From the NCBI GenBank assembly GCA_029067085.1, contig JAIEFE010000018.1, positions 172,374 to 236,373 on the forward strand: 64,000 nucleotides of DNA, read 5' to 3'. Source of the stretch: Lachnospiraceae bacterium. Its GTDB lineage: Bacteria > Bacillota > Clostridia > Lachnospirales > Lachnospiraceae. Under the pieces are notes generated by a model that was given only the letters and a program-made list of their open reading frames with translations, had not been told where the DNA came from and did no database searches. Positions 38,911-48,255 of this stretch are shown here, one piece after another; the stretch's first letter is position 1; every line of letters begins with the position of its first letter. Made by a program: the position numbers and the translations under genes.

Positions 38911-39001
38911 TCATATCTCGCTTTGCCGGCCAACACTCTGCTCCTAACACACCGACTGCACTGACATTCTGAAATGATAGAATTTCACTCACTGTTCTGT
39001 C

Positions 39002-42000
39002 CTAAAAAAATCTGAAACATTCAAAATCAAAATTGCTGCCCGGCAAAAAGACAAAAGATACCGTCCATTTACCGCATACAGGCTCTAAGCTGAATTCTTG
39101 CAGCGTATACACTCCACACTCGGGAAATTCCACAATCTGCTTTACTTCTTCTACGCCGTTGTAAAACCGTATATGAATGGTATTGCTGCCGTTTTGCGCC
39201 CTGCCTTTTATGGAAATTCCCTTTATATCTTGTGTGCCGAAATCCATATCCGCAAATTCCAGAAAAACATTATTGCCGATTCCTTCGATTTTACTGCCGT
39301 TTCTTATGAAGCTGTCTCCATATACGCCATCAGCTTCTCCCGCCTTAAGCTCCTGCCAGGCCTTCTCATATTTCGTAAAGGAAAATCCTTTGATATGGAT
39401 CTTCTGATATACGTGGAAGCTTATGCCTGTAATGCCTTTCAGCCTCCTGCTTAAATGAAAGGTTTCTTCCTGATAAACATTCCATATGGAAGGTTTCTGA
39501 TAGATCACATCCGCGATCATCTCGCTTCCCTCTTCTCCCGGAACGCCTTCCCATATTTGAATCGGATATTCGTTATTGTCCAGCGCAAAAATGGGAATGG
39601 TGATCTCGTCGCTTCCCACATTTCCAAAGTCAAGATTGTCATAACAAATCACGGTATCACCGTCTCTTCCCGTAGCGACGCCTCTCTCGTTGCCACAGCC
39701 GACATCTCCTTTGATCACCGAAGTATACAGACTTCCCGCCACAAATTCATAAGGATCCGTATATGCCTGACCAAATCCGTCTATCGTAAACTCCAGCTGT
39801 GACATGACTCTGGTCTTATCCGTCCCGCTCTTCGACATGGCGAAAAGGCGGAAATTTCCGTCTCCCTTCGCCTTCATCACGGCACGGTTTCCTTCATACG
39901 AAAGGCTGACCAGATTAACCGGCACTCCTGTATCGTTTACTGCCCGGAATATCAGTTCCTTATCGTCTGCCTGCGGCGGTTCCACATACGCTTCCACGGT
40001 GATCGTATCGTTGTCTTTTGTAAACACTTGTCCGTTCAGGGATTTCAGTACTATCTTGCGCACCGGGATTTCTTCCGCTCTGCCAAGTACGATCGGCATT
40101 TCTCTATTGACTTCCAGAGTGGAGACAGCCTGTCCCGACTGTTTCTCACACCCGCAGTCGCTAGACTCGTCATGGCATTCCCGTTCATAGCTCTCGCAGA
40201 CGACAGACGCACCTTCCAAATCTTTTCCTGTCGCCTCGACTTTGATTTCACCCGGCGCCTTGTCAGCCTGAACGATTGCCAGCAGTTTTCCGTTAAAAAG
40301 CCTTCTGCTTACGCCCTTATATGCATCGAAGTCCGTACTGTCTCCATTGTCAAGTCCGATCAGCCTTCCTTTTCCCGATACTTTCACATGGATTCTGTCA
40401 CATGCATTTTCCACGGGATTGCCCTGCTCATCTACCGTGCCTATCGTAAAGAAAAGCAAATCCCTGCCGTCCGCCCTTACGCGAGTATCGTCAGGCGTTA
40501 TTACAATACTTCTTGAATTGCCAAATGAGCGCCTTTCCGCTTTTGCGATCTCGTTTCCGTCATCATCATAAGCAATTGCCGTAAGCGTGCCTTTTTCATA
40601 AGGGATCTGATAGTCCGCTATAATATGGCTTCCGCTTCCCGGCTCATGTGTAAGATGCTGCTTTCCGAGACTCCTATCGTTAATAAACAGCTCTACATAC
40701 GGTGCATTGGAGCATACGCGCACATCGATCAACTGGCCTTCATTAAAATCCCAATACGGGAAAATATGTATCAGCGGCTGTTTTCTGTAATCGGTCCATG
40801 CTGACTGCCATACATAGAAAGAATCCTTCGGGAAACCTGCCGTGTCAATCTGCCCGAAATAGGAATTCTTTGTATGATAAGGCGTAGGTTCTCCGATATA
40901 GTCAAAACCCGACCAGAGAAACTGTCCCAGTGAAAATTCCATATCCCTGTCAAGAGTGGCGCAGATCTCCATCGACTTAGCGCTCCAGCTCGTCGAACTG
41001 TTTCCCAATGCCGAACACTGCTCATCCTCTTCTGCAAGGATTCCCGCTTTGAGAGGGAAGTGATACACGCCTCTGCTCTGTACGATCGATGAAGTCTCAC
41101 TTCCGTATATGACCCAGTCAGGGTGAGCCTTATGATGCTCCTCATAATATTTTTCCGCGTAATTATATCCCGGCATTTTCAGGATATCAGCGCACTTCTG
41201 GGTATTTTCCCACGGCATATAATTAGAGCCGAAGGTCACGCGCGCATTCTTCATCGGGTCGTGCTTTTCCACTTCATCCCGAAGATATCTGGTAATCTCC
41301 AACCCATGCGCATCCGCATGGGTATCATATATCTCATTTCCTATACTCCAGAAAATGATACTCGGATGATTTCTCTCGCTTCTGATCCAGCTCGCCACAT
41401 CCCTCGCAGACCATTCCTTGAAAAATCTCGCATAATCATATTCCGTCTTCGGTCTCTCCCACATATCGAAGGCTTCCGAAATGATCAACATACCCATTTC
41501 ATCGGCAAGCGCAAGCGCTCCCGGCGCCATCATATTGTGCGTTCCCCTTACGGCATTTGCACCCATCTCCTTCAAAATGCGGAATTTACGCCGCATTGCC
41601 GACTGATTAAACGCCGCGCCGAGGGCGCCCAGATCATGATGTTCGCATACACCGTTTAACTTGATGTGCCTGCCGTTTAAGAAAAACCCTTTATCCGTGG
41701 TATATTCCACATGACGGAATCCGATTCTCTGCTCATCCGTATGCAATACTTCCCCGTCTATCGAGAGAGTCGTTATCAGGGTATAAAGCGCAGGTGAATC
41801 AATGTCCCAAAGCTGTACGCCGCTTACATTATAATACTGTATGATCGTCCTGTTTTCGTTTTGGGTCTCCACAGCGTTTTTTCCGGAATCGACAAAATCC
41901 GCCGCCATATGATCCGTCGACTTCATCGCAACTTCATTTCCGTTTTCATCACAGAGCTTATATGCAAGCTGCGCCTTATCCTTCTGATCGCCTGCGACCT

Positions 42001-42532
42001 CAGTTTCAATTCTTACAAGAAAGCTGTCGTCAGCCTGCTTTTTCGAACTGACATACACCGCATTCTCCGGAAGGTAAGTCTTGTCTGTCGTCTGAAACCA
42101 CACATTCCGGTAGATCCCTGCTCCCGAGTACCAACGGCTGTTGGGACTTAAGAAGCACACACGCACCATGATCTCATTTTCTCCCGGTTTCACAAAATCC
42201 GTGACATCCAGTGTAAAGGCAGAATACCCGTACTTCCATTCTCCGGCTTCTGCTCCGTTGATATAAACCGTGCTGTCCATGTAGATGCCTTCAAAGGTGA
42301 TAAACGCCTTTTTATTACTATCCTGCCCATATGTAAAATTCTTCCTGTACCATCCCGTTCCGTCCTCGTACAGATTAAGCGTGTCATAAATGAGCCAGTC
42401 ATGCGGAATATCCACGGCTTGAAACTCCTGCAATCTGCCCATCACCTGTTCGTATGAAGTACCCGGCTCGGTTTTTAAGAAAGACCAGCCGCCGTTCCAT
42501 AACATCTTTTTATTCATACTGTACCTCCTCAA
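39002..42532 (-). CDS. Glycoside hydrolase family 2 protein (beta-galactosidase-like) with C-terminal CBM6-like module
   Basis: 'NEIMVRVCFLSPNSRWYSGAGIYRNVW', 'LNGVCEHHDLGALGAAFN', 'IIFWSIGNEIYD' (acid/base region), 'VIYGSETSS'. C-terminal 'GDSFIRNGSKIEGIGNNVFLEFADMDFG' is CBM6-like. No signal peptide. Confidence 0.9.
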   Translation of the reverse strand: MRRYSMNKKMLWNGGWSFLKTEPGTSYEQVMGRLQEFQAVDIPHDWLIYDTLNLYEDGTGWYRKNFTYGQDSNKKAFITFEGIYMDSTVYINGAEAGEWKYGYSAFTLDVTDFVKPGENEIMVRVCFLSPNSRWYSGAGIYRNVWFQTTDKTYLPENAVYVSSKKQADDSFLVRIETEVAGDQKDKAQLAYKLCDENGNEVAMKSTDHMAADFVDSGKNAVETQNENRTIIQYYNVSGVQLWDIDSPALYTLITTLSIDGEVLHTDEQRIGFRHVEYTTDKGFFLNGRHIKLNGVCEHHDLGALGAAFNQSAMRRKFRILKEMGANAVRGTHNMMAPGALALADEMGMLIISEAFDMWERPKTEYDYARFFKEWSARDVASWIRSERNHPSIIFWSIGNEIYDTHADAHGLEITRYLRDEVEKHDPMKNARVTFGSNYMPWENTQKCADILKMPGYNYAEKYYEEHHKAHPDWVIYGSETSSIVQSRGVYHFPLKAGILAEEDEQCSALGNSSTSWSAKSMEICATLDRDMEFSLGQFLWSGFDYIGEPTPYHTKNSYFGQIDTAGFPKDSFYVWQSAWTDYRKQPLIHIFPYWDFNEGQLIDVRVCSNAPYVELFINDRSLGKQHLTHEPGSGSHIIADYQIPYEKGTLTAIAYDDDGNEIAKAERRSFGNSRSIVITPDDTRVRADGRDLLFFTIGTVDEQGNPVENACDRIHVKVSGKGRLIGLDNGDSTDFDAYKGVSRRLFNGKLLAIVQADKAPGEIKVEATGKDLEGASVVCESYERECHDESSDCGCEKQSGQAVSTLEVNREMPIVLGRAEEIPVRKIVLKSLNGQVFTKDNDTITVEAYVEPPQADDKELIFRAVNDTGVPVNLVSLSYEGNRAVMKAKGDGNFRLFAMSKSGTDKTRVMSQLEFTIDGFGQAYTDPYEFVAGSLYTSVIKGDVGCGNERGVATGRDGDTVICYDNLDFGNVGSDEITIPIFALDNNEYPIQIWEGVPGEEGSEMIADVIYQKPSIWNVYQEETFHLSRRLKGITGISFHVYQKIHIKGFSFTKYEKAWQELKAGEADGVYGDSFIRNGSKIEGIGNNVFLEFADMDFGTQDIKGISIKGRAQNGSNTIHIRFYNGVEEVKQIVEFPECGVYTLQEFSLEPVCGKWTVSFVFLPGSNFDFECFRFF

Positions 42533-42542
42533 AGCCGCCCAA

Positions 42543-43418
42543 CTAGAGGCGGATATCTAAAGCCTTGACTGCCATCTCTATATATTTTTCAGGAATTTCC
42601 AGACCATTTACTTCATCTCCCGCTTCCCGGCATAATTTTCTGGCAAGCATAATACAGGAATCGCTGTAATCTTCACCCGTATAGAGCAGATGAATATTTA
42701 TTTTTGTCCACCATAGAGCCTTTTTATCCAGTCCTGAAGTTTCATATTCTTTTACAACCGCATCTACATCATATGCAAGTTGAAAAAACTCCTCTTCCCA
42801 GCCGCTGCTTGTCCCATGCAGTATCATATATTGACTTTTTCCATTATGATACTTCGGAATTCCAACAGAACCGGGATTCAGCAGCTTTTTATTCCCAAAT
42901 GATGTGTTTCCCTGCATGTGGGTATGCGCTCCGATCAAAAAATCTACATCCAACTCACTCATAATAACTTTCGCATTTTCATTTTCCCCACCGAGATATT
43001 CTCTCGAGGAGGTAAGCGAACCATGACAATATCGGAAGGAAGGAAAACCATCTTTTTCATAAAAGCCTTTTATCGCAAGACCTTCAAAAAAATCCAAATC
43101 TTCTTTGGAGAGATTTTCATATGTATAGAGAAGGCTTCCGCTCGTGGAATAATAAGTCCAGATCTCATCAGGATCTTTCCTGTGGTTTAACATATAATCT
43201 TCTCTGTTTCCGCGGATAAAGTGACATTTATACTTTTTATTCATATCATAAATGATCTGCATGGTCTTCTGGGGATACGCACAGTCGCTTATATAATCGC
43301 CCAAGAAAATAAATTCGTCCACATTTCTTGTAAGAGCATGGTTAATACAAGTCTCAAGTGCTATATGATTGCTGTGGATATCTCCCATTACTGCTATTTT
43401 ATAATCAATATCCATATC
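42543..43418 (-). CDS. Metallophosphoesterase (calcineurin-like)
   Basis: 'IAVMGDIHSNHIALE', 'FIFLGDYISD', 'HFIRGNRED', 'DFLIGAHTHMQG', 'LLNPGSVGIPK'. Start at 43418; the track ORF starts at 43457. Confidence 0.9.
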   Translation of the reverse strand, partial: DMDIDYKIAVMGDIHSNHIALETCINHALTRNVDEFIFLGDYISDCAYPQKTMQIIYDMNKKYKCHFIRGNREDYMLNHRKDPDEIWTYYSTSGSLLYTYENLSKEDLDFFEGLAIKGFYEKDGFPSFRYCHGSLTSSREYLGGENENAKVIMSELDVDFLIGAHTHMQGNTSFGNKKLLNPGSVGIPKYHNGKSQYMILHGTSSGWEEEFFQLAYDVDAVVKEYETSGLDKKALWWTKINIHLLYTGEDYSDSCIMLARKLCREAGDEVNGLEIPEKYIEMAVKALDIRL

Positions 43419-43506
43419 CAGACACTCCTCCCTTGTGAAAAACCGCAGTCTGCACAAAGAGCAAACTGCGGCCCGGTTTCTGTATTTTGTTTCATTTTTC
43501 TGGACT

Positions 43507-44049
43507 TTACTGCTCCATCTGCCTGCCTAAAAATCCTGCTGCTGACTGAATCAGTTTCTGCTCCACTTCGCCCATTCTGGACTTGTGATCCGTTTCCAAA
43601 AGAATCACGGAGCCGATCACGTCGCCCTCACAGATGATAGGACTGATGGCCTCGTGGTGAACATCCTCAAGGTCAGTACTGATCTGGATAAAATTCCTGT
43701 CGCCCCTGGCCGCAACCACGCTCTCTCTATGGTCGATCTTTTCCTCTAACTCCCTGCTGATGGATTTCCCCAACAGATTTTTCATGCCGCCGGATACCGC
43801 AATAAACTGATCTCTGTCCGTGATCAGGGCGATATGTCCGGATACCTGAGCCATGCTCTCCGCATACTGTTTGGCAAAGGTCCCCATTTCACCGATGGGA
43901 GAATATTTCTTCAGGATGATCTCACCCTCTCTATCCGTATAAATTTCAAGCGGATCCGCCTCCCTGATCCGCAGGGTTCTGCGAATTTCCTTGGGAATTA
44001 CAATACGCCCCAGATCGTCTATCCTTCTCACAATTCCTGTCGCTTTCAT
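43507..44049 (-). CDS. spoVT: Stage V sporulation protein T (AbrB-type + GAF)
   Basis: 'MKATGIVRRIDDLGRIVIPKEIRRTLRIREADPLEIYTD' plus a C-terminal GAF-like domain. Confidence 0.93.
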   Translation of the reverse strand: MKATGIVRRIDDLGRIVIPKEIRRTLRIREADPLEIYTDREGEIILKKYSPIGEMGTFAKQYAESMAQVSGHIALITDRDQFIAVSGGMKNLLGKSISRELEEKIDHRESVVAARGDRNFIQISTDLEDVHHEAISPIICEGDVIGSVILLETDHKSRMGEVEQKLIQSAAGFLGRQMEQ

Positions 44050-44185
44050 AAGTTATCTTTCCTCCATTTCAACATTCCGAAGCATCTTTTGCTGTTATTT
44101 TTATCAAGCACTGTGCCTGGTCTTTTTCGTTTTACTATTATTTGTAGCGGAGGAAATTATATACATGCGTCGCGACAGTTTTTAC

Positions 44186-45373
44186 TCACTTCTTGATGCC
44201 TTTTGCACCTGACAAGTTTGCGTTTTGCAAAATATTGCTGTCAAATGAGGTCATTCTTCCCTGCTCCTCGCGATCTCTTTTTAACGCCAGCCTGATCATA
44301 TCGTCTAAAAGCACAGCGTAGGGCTTTCCTATTGCCTCAAAGAGATAGAAGGCAAGAGAGCCCGGAATCGGGTTGATCTCATTCACATAGACCTGATCGG
44401 TATCGCGGTCGATCATAAAGTCAATTCTGGAAACACCGTTACAACCAAGAACGCGAAACGTTTTTACTGCAAGCGCGCGAATCTCTTCCCGCTTTTCGGG
44501 CGTCAGATCTGCAGGCAGCTCTCTCTTCGCGGTTCTCATACCCTCGGAACCGCCCTTCTTGCCCGCTACATACTTATCCTCATAGCTTAAGATCCCGGTC
44601 TCGCCGCCGGAAATAGGCTCCTCACACTCGGAAGCCTGCGCCTCCTCATAGTCGCCCAATACCCCGCAGTTGATCTCCCGCAGGTTTAAGATCGCCCGCT
44701 CTGTGAGGACCTTTTCCGAGAAGGTAAAGGCGTACTCCAAAGCCTCCCGCAGTTCCTCTCTGTCTTTTGCCACTTTGATGCCCACGCTGGAGCCAAGGTT
44801 GACGGGTTTTACGATGGCAGGATACCCGATTTTTTTCTCCACCTGATCGAAAGCTGCCTCCTCGCTGCCCTGATAATCCTTCGCATGAAGTGTCACACAG
44901 GGAAGAACCGGAATATCGTTATCCTGAAGCACTGTCTTCATCACGTATTTGTCCATGGTCACGGCGGATGCCATCACGTCGCAGCCCGCAAAAGGAATGT
45001 TGTAGTGGGATAAAAAGCCCTGCAAAGAACCATCCTCCACGTTCGCGCCGTGCACAACGGGGAATGCCACATCGATCTGCGCCACCTCGGAGCTGCCAAA
45101 CTTTTTTGCCGGGTACTGTATCAGCTTTACACTATTTCCCTCGCACATCAAAAAAACTCTGATGCTCCTTTTTAAGAGCTCGGGAATGTTCTTATAATTT
45201 GCGATATCGCCCACAGGCTCCCCCGTGTAGAGCTCGTTCTCCTTGGTGATATAGATAGGAATCGGTTCGTATTTTGTTCTGTCAAAGGTATTGTACGCCT
45301 GAAGTCCCGAAATGACGGACACCTCGTGTTCCACGCTCTTTCCGCCGAAGAAAACGCCCACTCTGATTTTCAT
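44186..45373 (-). CDS. ddl: D-alanine--D-alanine ligase family protein
   Basis: 'VGVFFGGKSVEHEVSVISG', 'VFPVVHGANVEDGSLQGFL'-type segment, 'YPAIVKPVNLGSSVGIKVA', 'SRIDFMID...VNEINPIPGSLAFYLFE'. Confidence 0.92.
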   Translation of the reverse strand: MKIRVGVFFGGKSVEHEVSVISGLQAYNTFDRTKYEPIPIYITKENELYTGEPVGDIANYKNIPELLKRSIRVFLMCEGNSVKLIQYPAKKFGSSEVAQIDVAFPVVHGANVEDGSLQGFLSHYNIPFAGCDVMASAVTMDKYVMKTVLQDNDIPVLPCVTLHAKDYQGSEEAAFDQVEKKIGYPAIVKPVNLGSSVGIKVAKDREELREALEYAFTFSEKVLTERAILNLREINCGVLGDYEEAQASECEEPISGGETGILSYEDKYVAGKKGGSEGMRTAKRELPADLTPEKREEIRALAVKTFRVLGCNGVSRIDFMIDRDTDQVYVNEINPIPGSLAFYLFEAIGKPYAVLLDDMIRLALKRDREEQGRMTSFDSNILQNANLSGAKGIKK

Positions 45374-45405
45374 TCTTTCTGTTTCCTTTCTGTTTATTCA
45401 TAATG

Positions 45406-47037
45406 CTATGCATAGACATCCGGCAGATCGTTCTCGAGCAGGATCACCTTTTGCCTCTCGTCCGGGATGGCGTTCACCATCTGGAATGCCTCCTGCAGAG
45501 AATCCACCAGGATCATTCGATTCTGCGGGAACCCCGCCTCCATCAGACCATCCTGAATAGGTTTTGTCTGCTCTTTTCCGACCAGGATCGCGTAATCGCA
45601 CTTATCGGCGGCATAAACACCCGCCTCCTTATTTTCCTCATACTGCTTTTCTCCCAGTTCCACCATACCGGGCGTCAGCAGGATTCGCATCTCCTGAAAC
45701 AGGGCAAGCGTGTCGAGCGCCGCTTCGAAACCGCTCTTGTTGGAGTTGTAGGCGTCGTCCAAAATGATCCTGTCGCCCTGTCTGATCAACTGTAATCTGT
45801 GGGGGACACTCTCCAACTGTCTGACCGGATAGAGAAGTTTCTCCATGGGAATTCCCAGTGTGTGGGCTACAGCAATCGCGCCTGCGATGTTCTGTACATT
45901 GTGACTGCCCACGAGTTTTGTGTGAAACTCGTGCACTTCCCCGTTCTCATCTTTCATCCGAAAAGAGGAGCCTCTGGCGGAAACACGAATGTCATAAGCC
46001 TTAAAATCCACAGCGCTCTCTTCGACGCCATAGCTTACCACAGATTTCTCTATTTTATGCTCTCTGATATACTCATTGTCATAGTTTAAAAACACTTTAC
46101 CCGTAGCCGGCACCGCATCAGCCAGCTCGAACTTGGTAGAAATGATGTTTTCTATCGTATGAAAACTCTGCAGATGCTGCGGTCCGATGGAGGTGATAAT
46201 ACCATAATCCGGGTGCACCAGATCACAGATCTCCTTGATATCTCCCACCTCTCTGGCACCCATCTCACAGATAAATATTTCGTGAAAGGGTTTCATGCCC
46301 TCCCGGATCGTCCGCACAACGCCCAGAGTGGTGTTATAATTCCCCGGTGTGCAAAGCACGTTATACTGTGCAGAAAGCAATGTATTCAAAAAGTATTTTA
46401 CACTGGTCTTTCCGTAGCTCCCCGTCACGCCGATGATCTGCAGTCCGGGCATCTCCCGCAAAATACGCGCCGCGTCATTGATATAATATTGATCGATCCC
46501 CTTCTCTATCGGATGATTGATCAAATTGACAAGTAAAATCAAAAACGGCTGCAAAATGAACATAACCAGTAATGTCAGACTTGCGCTCCACATTTCCCAC
46601 ATGACCGGATCATTCCACGGAAATTCAATCGCCGGAATAGTAATAAATCCACAATACCCCACATACAAAGCTGCCAGAATCACAATAAGATATAAAATCC
46701 CCGTGGTGAGCAGCATTCTTTTAACTCGTTTCGTATACACCAGCGGCTTCTTCGCTTTATGCGGTTTATTGACCAGTATAGTCATCCCATTCAACAGACA
46801 AGCCGCAATCATAACAGCAGGATATTCTATATTTGCCAGTAATACGAGAAAAAGGGAAACGATGGCATACAGGCATTTGCCAAGCAGGCGCCCCACATTC
46901 ATGTGTACGCCCATCCATTCTCTGTACTCCCGCGGTTTATAAGAATTTTGCTGGAACATATGCATCAGATACAACACATACCAGACTGCACCCACCAGAT
47001 AGGTGATAAGCCAGATTACAAATAACACATTATACAT
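45406..47037 (-). CDS. murF: MurF-like Mur ligase with N-terminal transmembrane region
   Basis: 'IGVTGSYGKTSVKYFLNTLL' (ATP loop), 'CTPGNYNTTLG', 'ICEMGAREVGDI' and 'DDAYNSNKSGFEAAL'. About 5 hydrophobic helices in residues 1-190. Confidence 0.85.
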   Translation of the reverse strand: MYNVLFVIWLITYLVGAVWYVLYLMHMFQQNSYKPREYREWMGVHMNVGRLLGKCLYAIVSLFLVLLANIEYPAVMIAACLLNGMTILVNKPHKAKKPLVYTKRVKRMLLTTGILYLIVILAALYVGYCGFITIPAIEFPWNDPVMWEMWSASLTLLVMFILQPFLILLVNLINHPIEKGIDQYYINDAARILREMPGLQIIGVTGSYGKTSVKYFLNTLLSAQYNVLCTPGNYNTTLGVVRTIREGMKPFHEIFICEMGAREVGDIKEICDLVHPDYGIITSIGPQHLQSFHTIENIISTKFELADAVPATGKVFLNYDNEYIREHKIEKSVVSYGVEESAVDFKAYDIRVSARGSSFRMKDENGEVHEFHTKLVGSHNVQNIAGAIAVAHTLGIPMEKLLYPVRQLESVPHRLQLIRQGDRIILDDAYNSNKSGFEAALDTLALFQEMRILLTPGMVELGEKQYEENKEAGVYAADKCDYAILVGKEQTKPIQDGLMEAGFPQNRMILVDSLQEAFQMVNAIPDERQKVILLENDLPDVYA

Positions 47038-47085
47038 AAGGATTCGTGTTCCTCTCTTAAATCATGTAAGAAATCCCGCCATTTC

Positions 47086-47853
47086 CTATCCTGCAAAAAA
47101 CGCCTGCAGCGCACCGTTCGCTTTCGCCGGCTGCTCCGCAAAGGAAAAGTGTCCCGCTCCCTCACACACCACCAGACCCGCATCCGCGATCAGCTCCTCC
47201 ATCCGCCTCGCATCCTCGATGGGTGTAGCAGTATCCAAATCTCCCCAAATCAGGAGCGTCGGACACAGTACCAGATGAATCAAGGGTTCCAGATCCTCAT
47301 TCACCACCTTCACCAAAGTAGCCCGCATCAGGGGTGTCGCATTATTATAGTCGGAGGAACCGCGCTTTCGGCGCATCTCCTCCACAGCGTCCGGATAGAG
47401 AAAATGCATCACCGGCGTACTCATAATGGCGCGACCTGCCTTATAGAGACGAAGGCTGCATTTTTGGCGCAGAGTCTTTTTCGGTAAAATGCCCGCACTG
47501 TCGATCAGCGCAGCCCGCTCGATCACAAACGGCAGATTCTCTCTGGCATTCATCTTAAAAAAAACCCGTCCTCCAAAGGAATGCACCACTATGCTCAGTC
47601 TCTCTATCGAAAAAGACGCAATAAACTTCAAAATGAAATCCACATAATCGTCCACGCACCAGGGCGCAGGCGGCTCAGGCGTCTTTCCGAAACCCGGCAT
47701 ATCCGGGGCGATCACCCGCCTGGTCTGTTTCAGCGTGTCAATAATTCCCCGATAGAGAGTAATATTGGCACCCCAGCCATGCAGGAGGAGAACAACGTCA
47801 CCCTCTCCCTCGTCTGTATAATTCACGGAAATTTCATCTATCTTTTTGATCAT
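47086..47853 (-). CDS. Alpha/beta hydrolase
   Basis: 'VVLLLHGWGANITLYRGIID', 'VIAPDMPGFGKT', 'IVVHSFGGRV' (nucleophile elbow), 'LLIWGDLDTATP', 'GAGHFSF'. Confidence 0.92.
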   Translation of the reverse strand: MIKKIDEISVNYTDEGEGDVVLLLHGWGANITLYRGIIDTLKQTRRVIAPDMPGFGKTPEPPAPWCVDDYVDFILKFIASFSIERLSIVVHSFGGRVFFKMNARENLPFVIERAALIDSAGILPKKTLRQKCSLRLYKAGRAIMSTPVMHFLYPDAVEEMRRKRGSSDYNNATPLMRATLVKVVNEDLEPLIHLVLCPTLLIWGDLDTATPIEDARRMEELIADAGLVVCEGAGHFSFAEQPAKANGALQAFFAG

Positions 47854-48035
47854 AAGCTCTCCCGTGCATTTTCCAATATTTCCGAATCTGAAACCTGTGC
47901 GCTATTCTATACCTATGTCAAGTTAAACCGACACATTACCATTGTATTGTATTTCCGGCATTCTATCAACCGAAAAATATACGGAACCCGCAGCCGTGAT
48001 ATAAACGCCTTTCCCATTCTATAGGAATATACCCG

Positions 48036-48137
48036 CTAATCCGCCAAATAATCCGCGTAATCCTCCTCGCTTGCAAACAGCATATAGCCTCCGTTCACAT
48101 ATCCCATATAACCACTCTCCACCGCATATCCCTTCAT
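48036..48137 (-). CDS. 33-aa small ORF
   Basis: Not in the ORF track because of its length. MKGYAVESGYMGYVNGGYMLFASEEDYADYLAD-stop with strong ribosome-binding site GGGAGGATATTTTTATG. Confidence 0.65.
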   Translation of the reverse strand: MKGYAVESGYMGYVNGGYMLFASEEDYADYLAD

Positions 48138-48171
48138 AAAAATATCCTCCCTTTCTGTTCGTTTTTCGCGT

Positions 48172-48185
48172 CGAACTTATGTTCT
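48172..48185. promoter_or_regulatory. LexA/SOS-box-like palindrome
   Basis: CGAACTTATGTTCT, with exact GAAC-N4-GTTC half-sites. Resembles the Gram-positive LexA consensus CGAAC-N4-GTTYG with a final-base mismatch. Confidence 0.4.
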
Positions 48186-48255
48186 AAAGGAAGGATATCA
48201 TGTATTGCGTCCTATATTTGGGACTCTATATTATCTTTTTTATTTTGTAAAACGC

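Noticed and set aside
44130-44185. Possible sigma-G promoter (GAGTA...CATGTATA) upstream of spoVT
   Set aside because: Spacing (about 15 bp) and -10 match are poor. An alternative TATAAT also fits, so the evidence is insufficient.
48200-48250. 16-aa plus-strand hydrophobic peptide MYCVLYLGLYIIFFIL with a ribosome-binding-site-like aaaggaagg, next to the LexA-like box (TisB-like idea)
   Set aside because: Very short, and no credible promoter would leave room for the ribosome-binding site downstream of the box. Likely chance.
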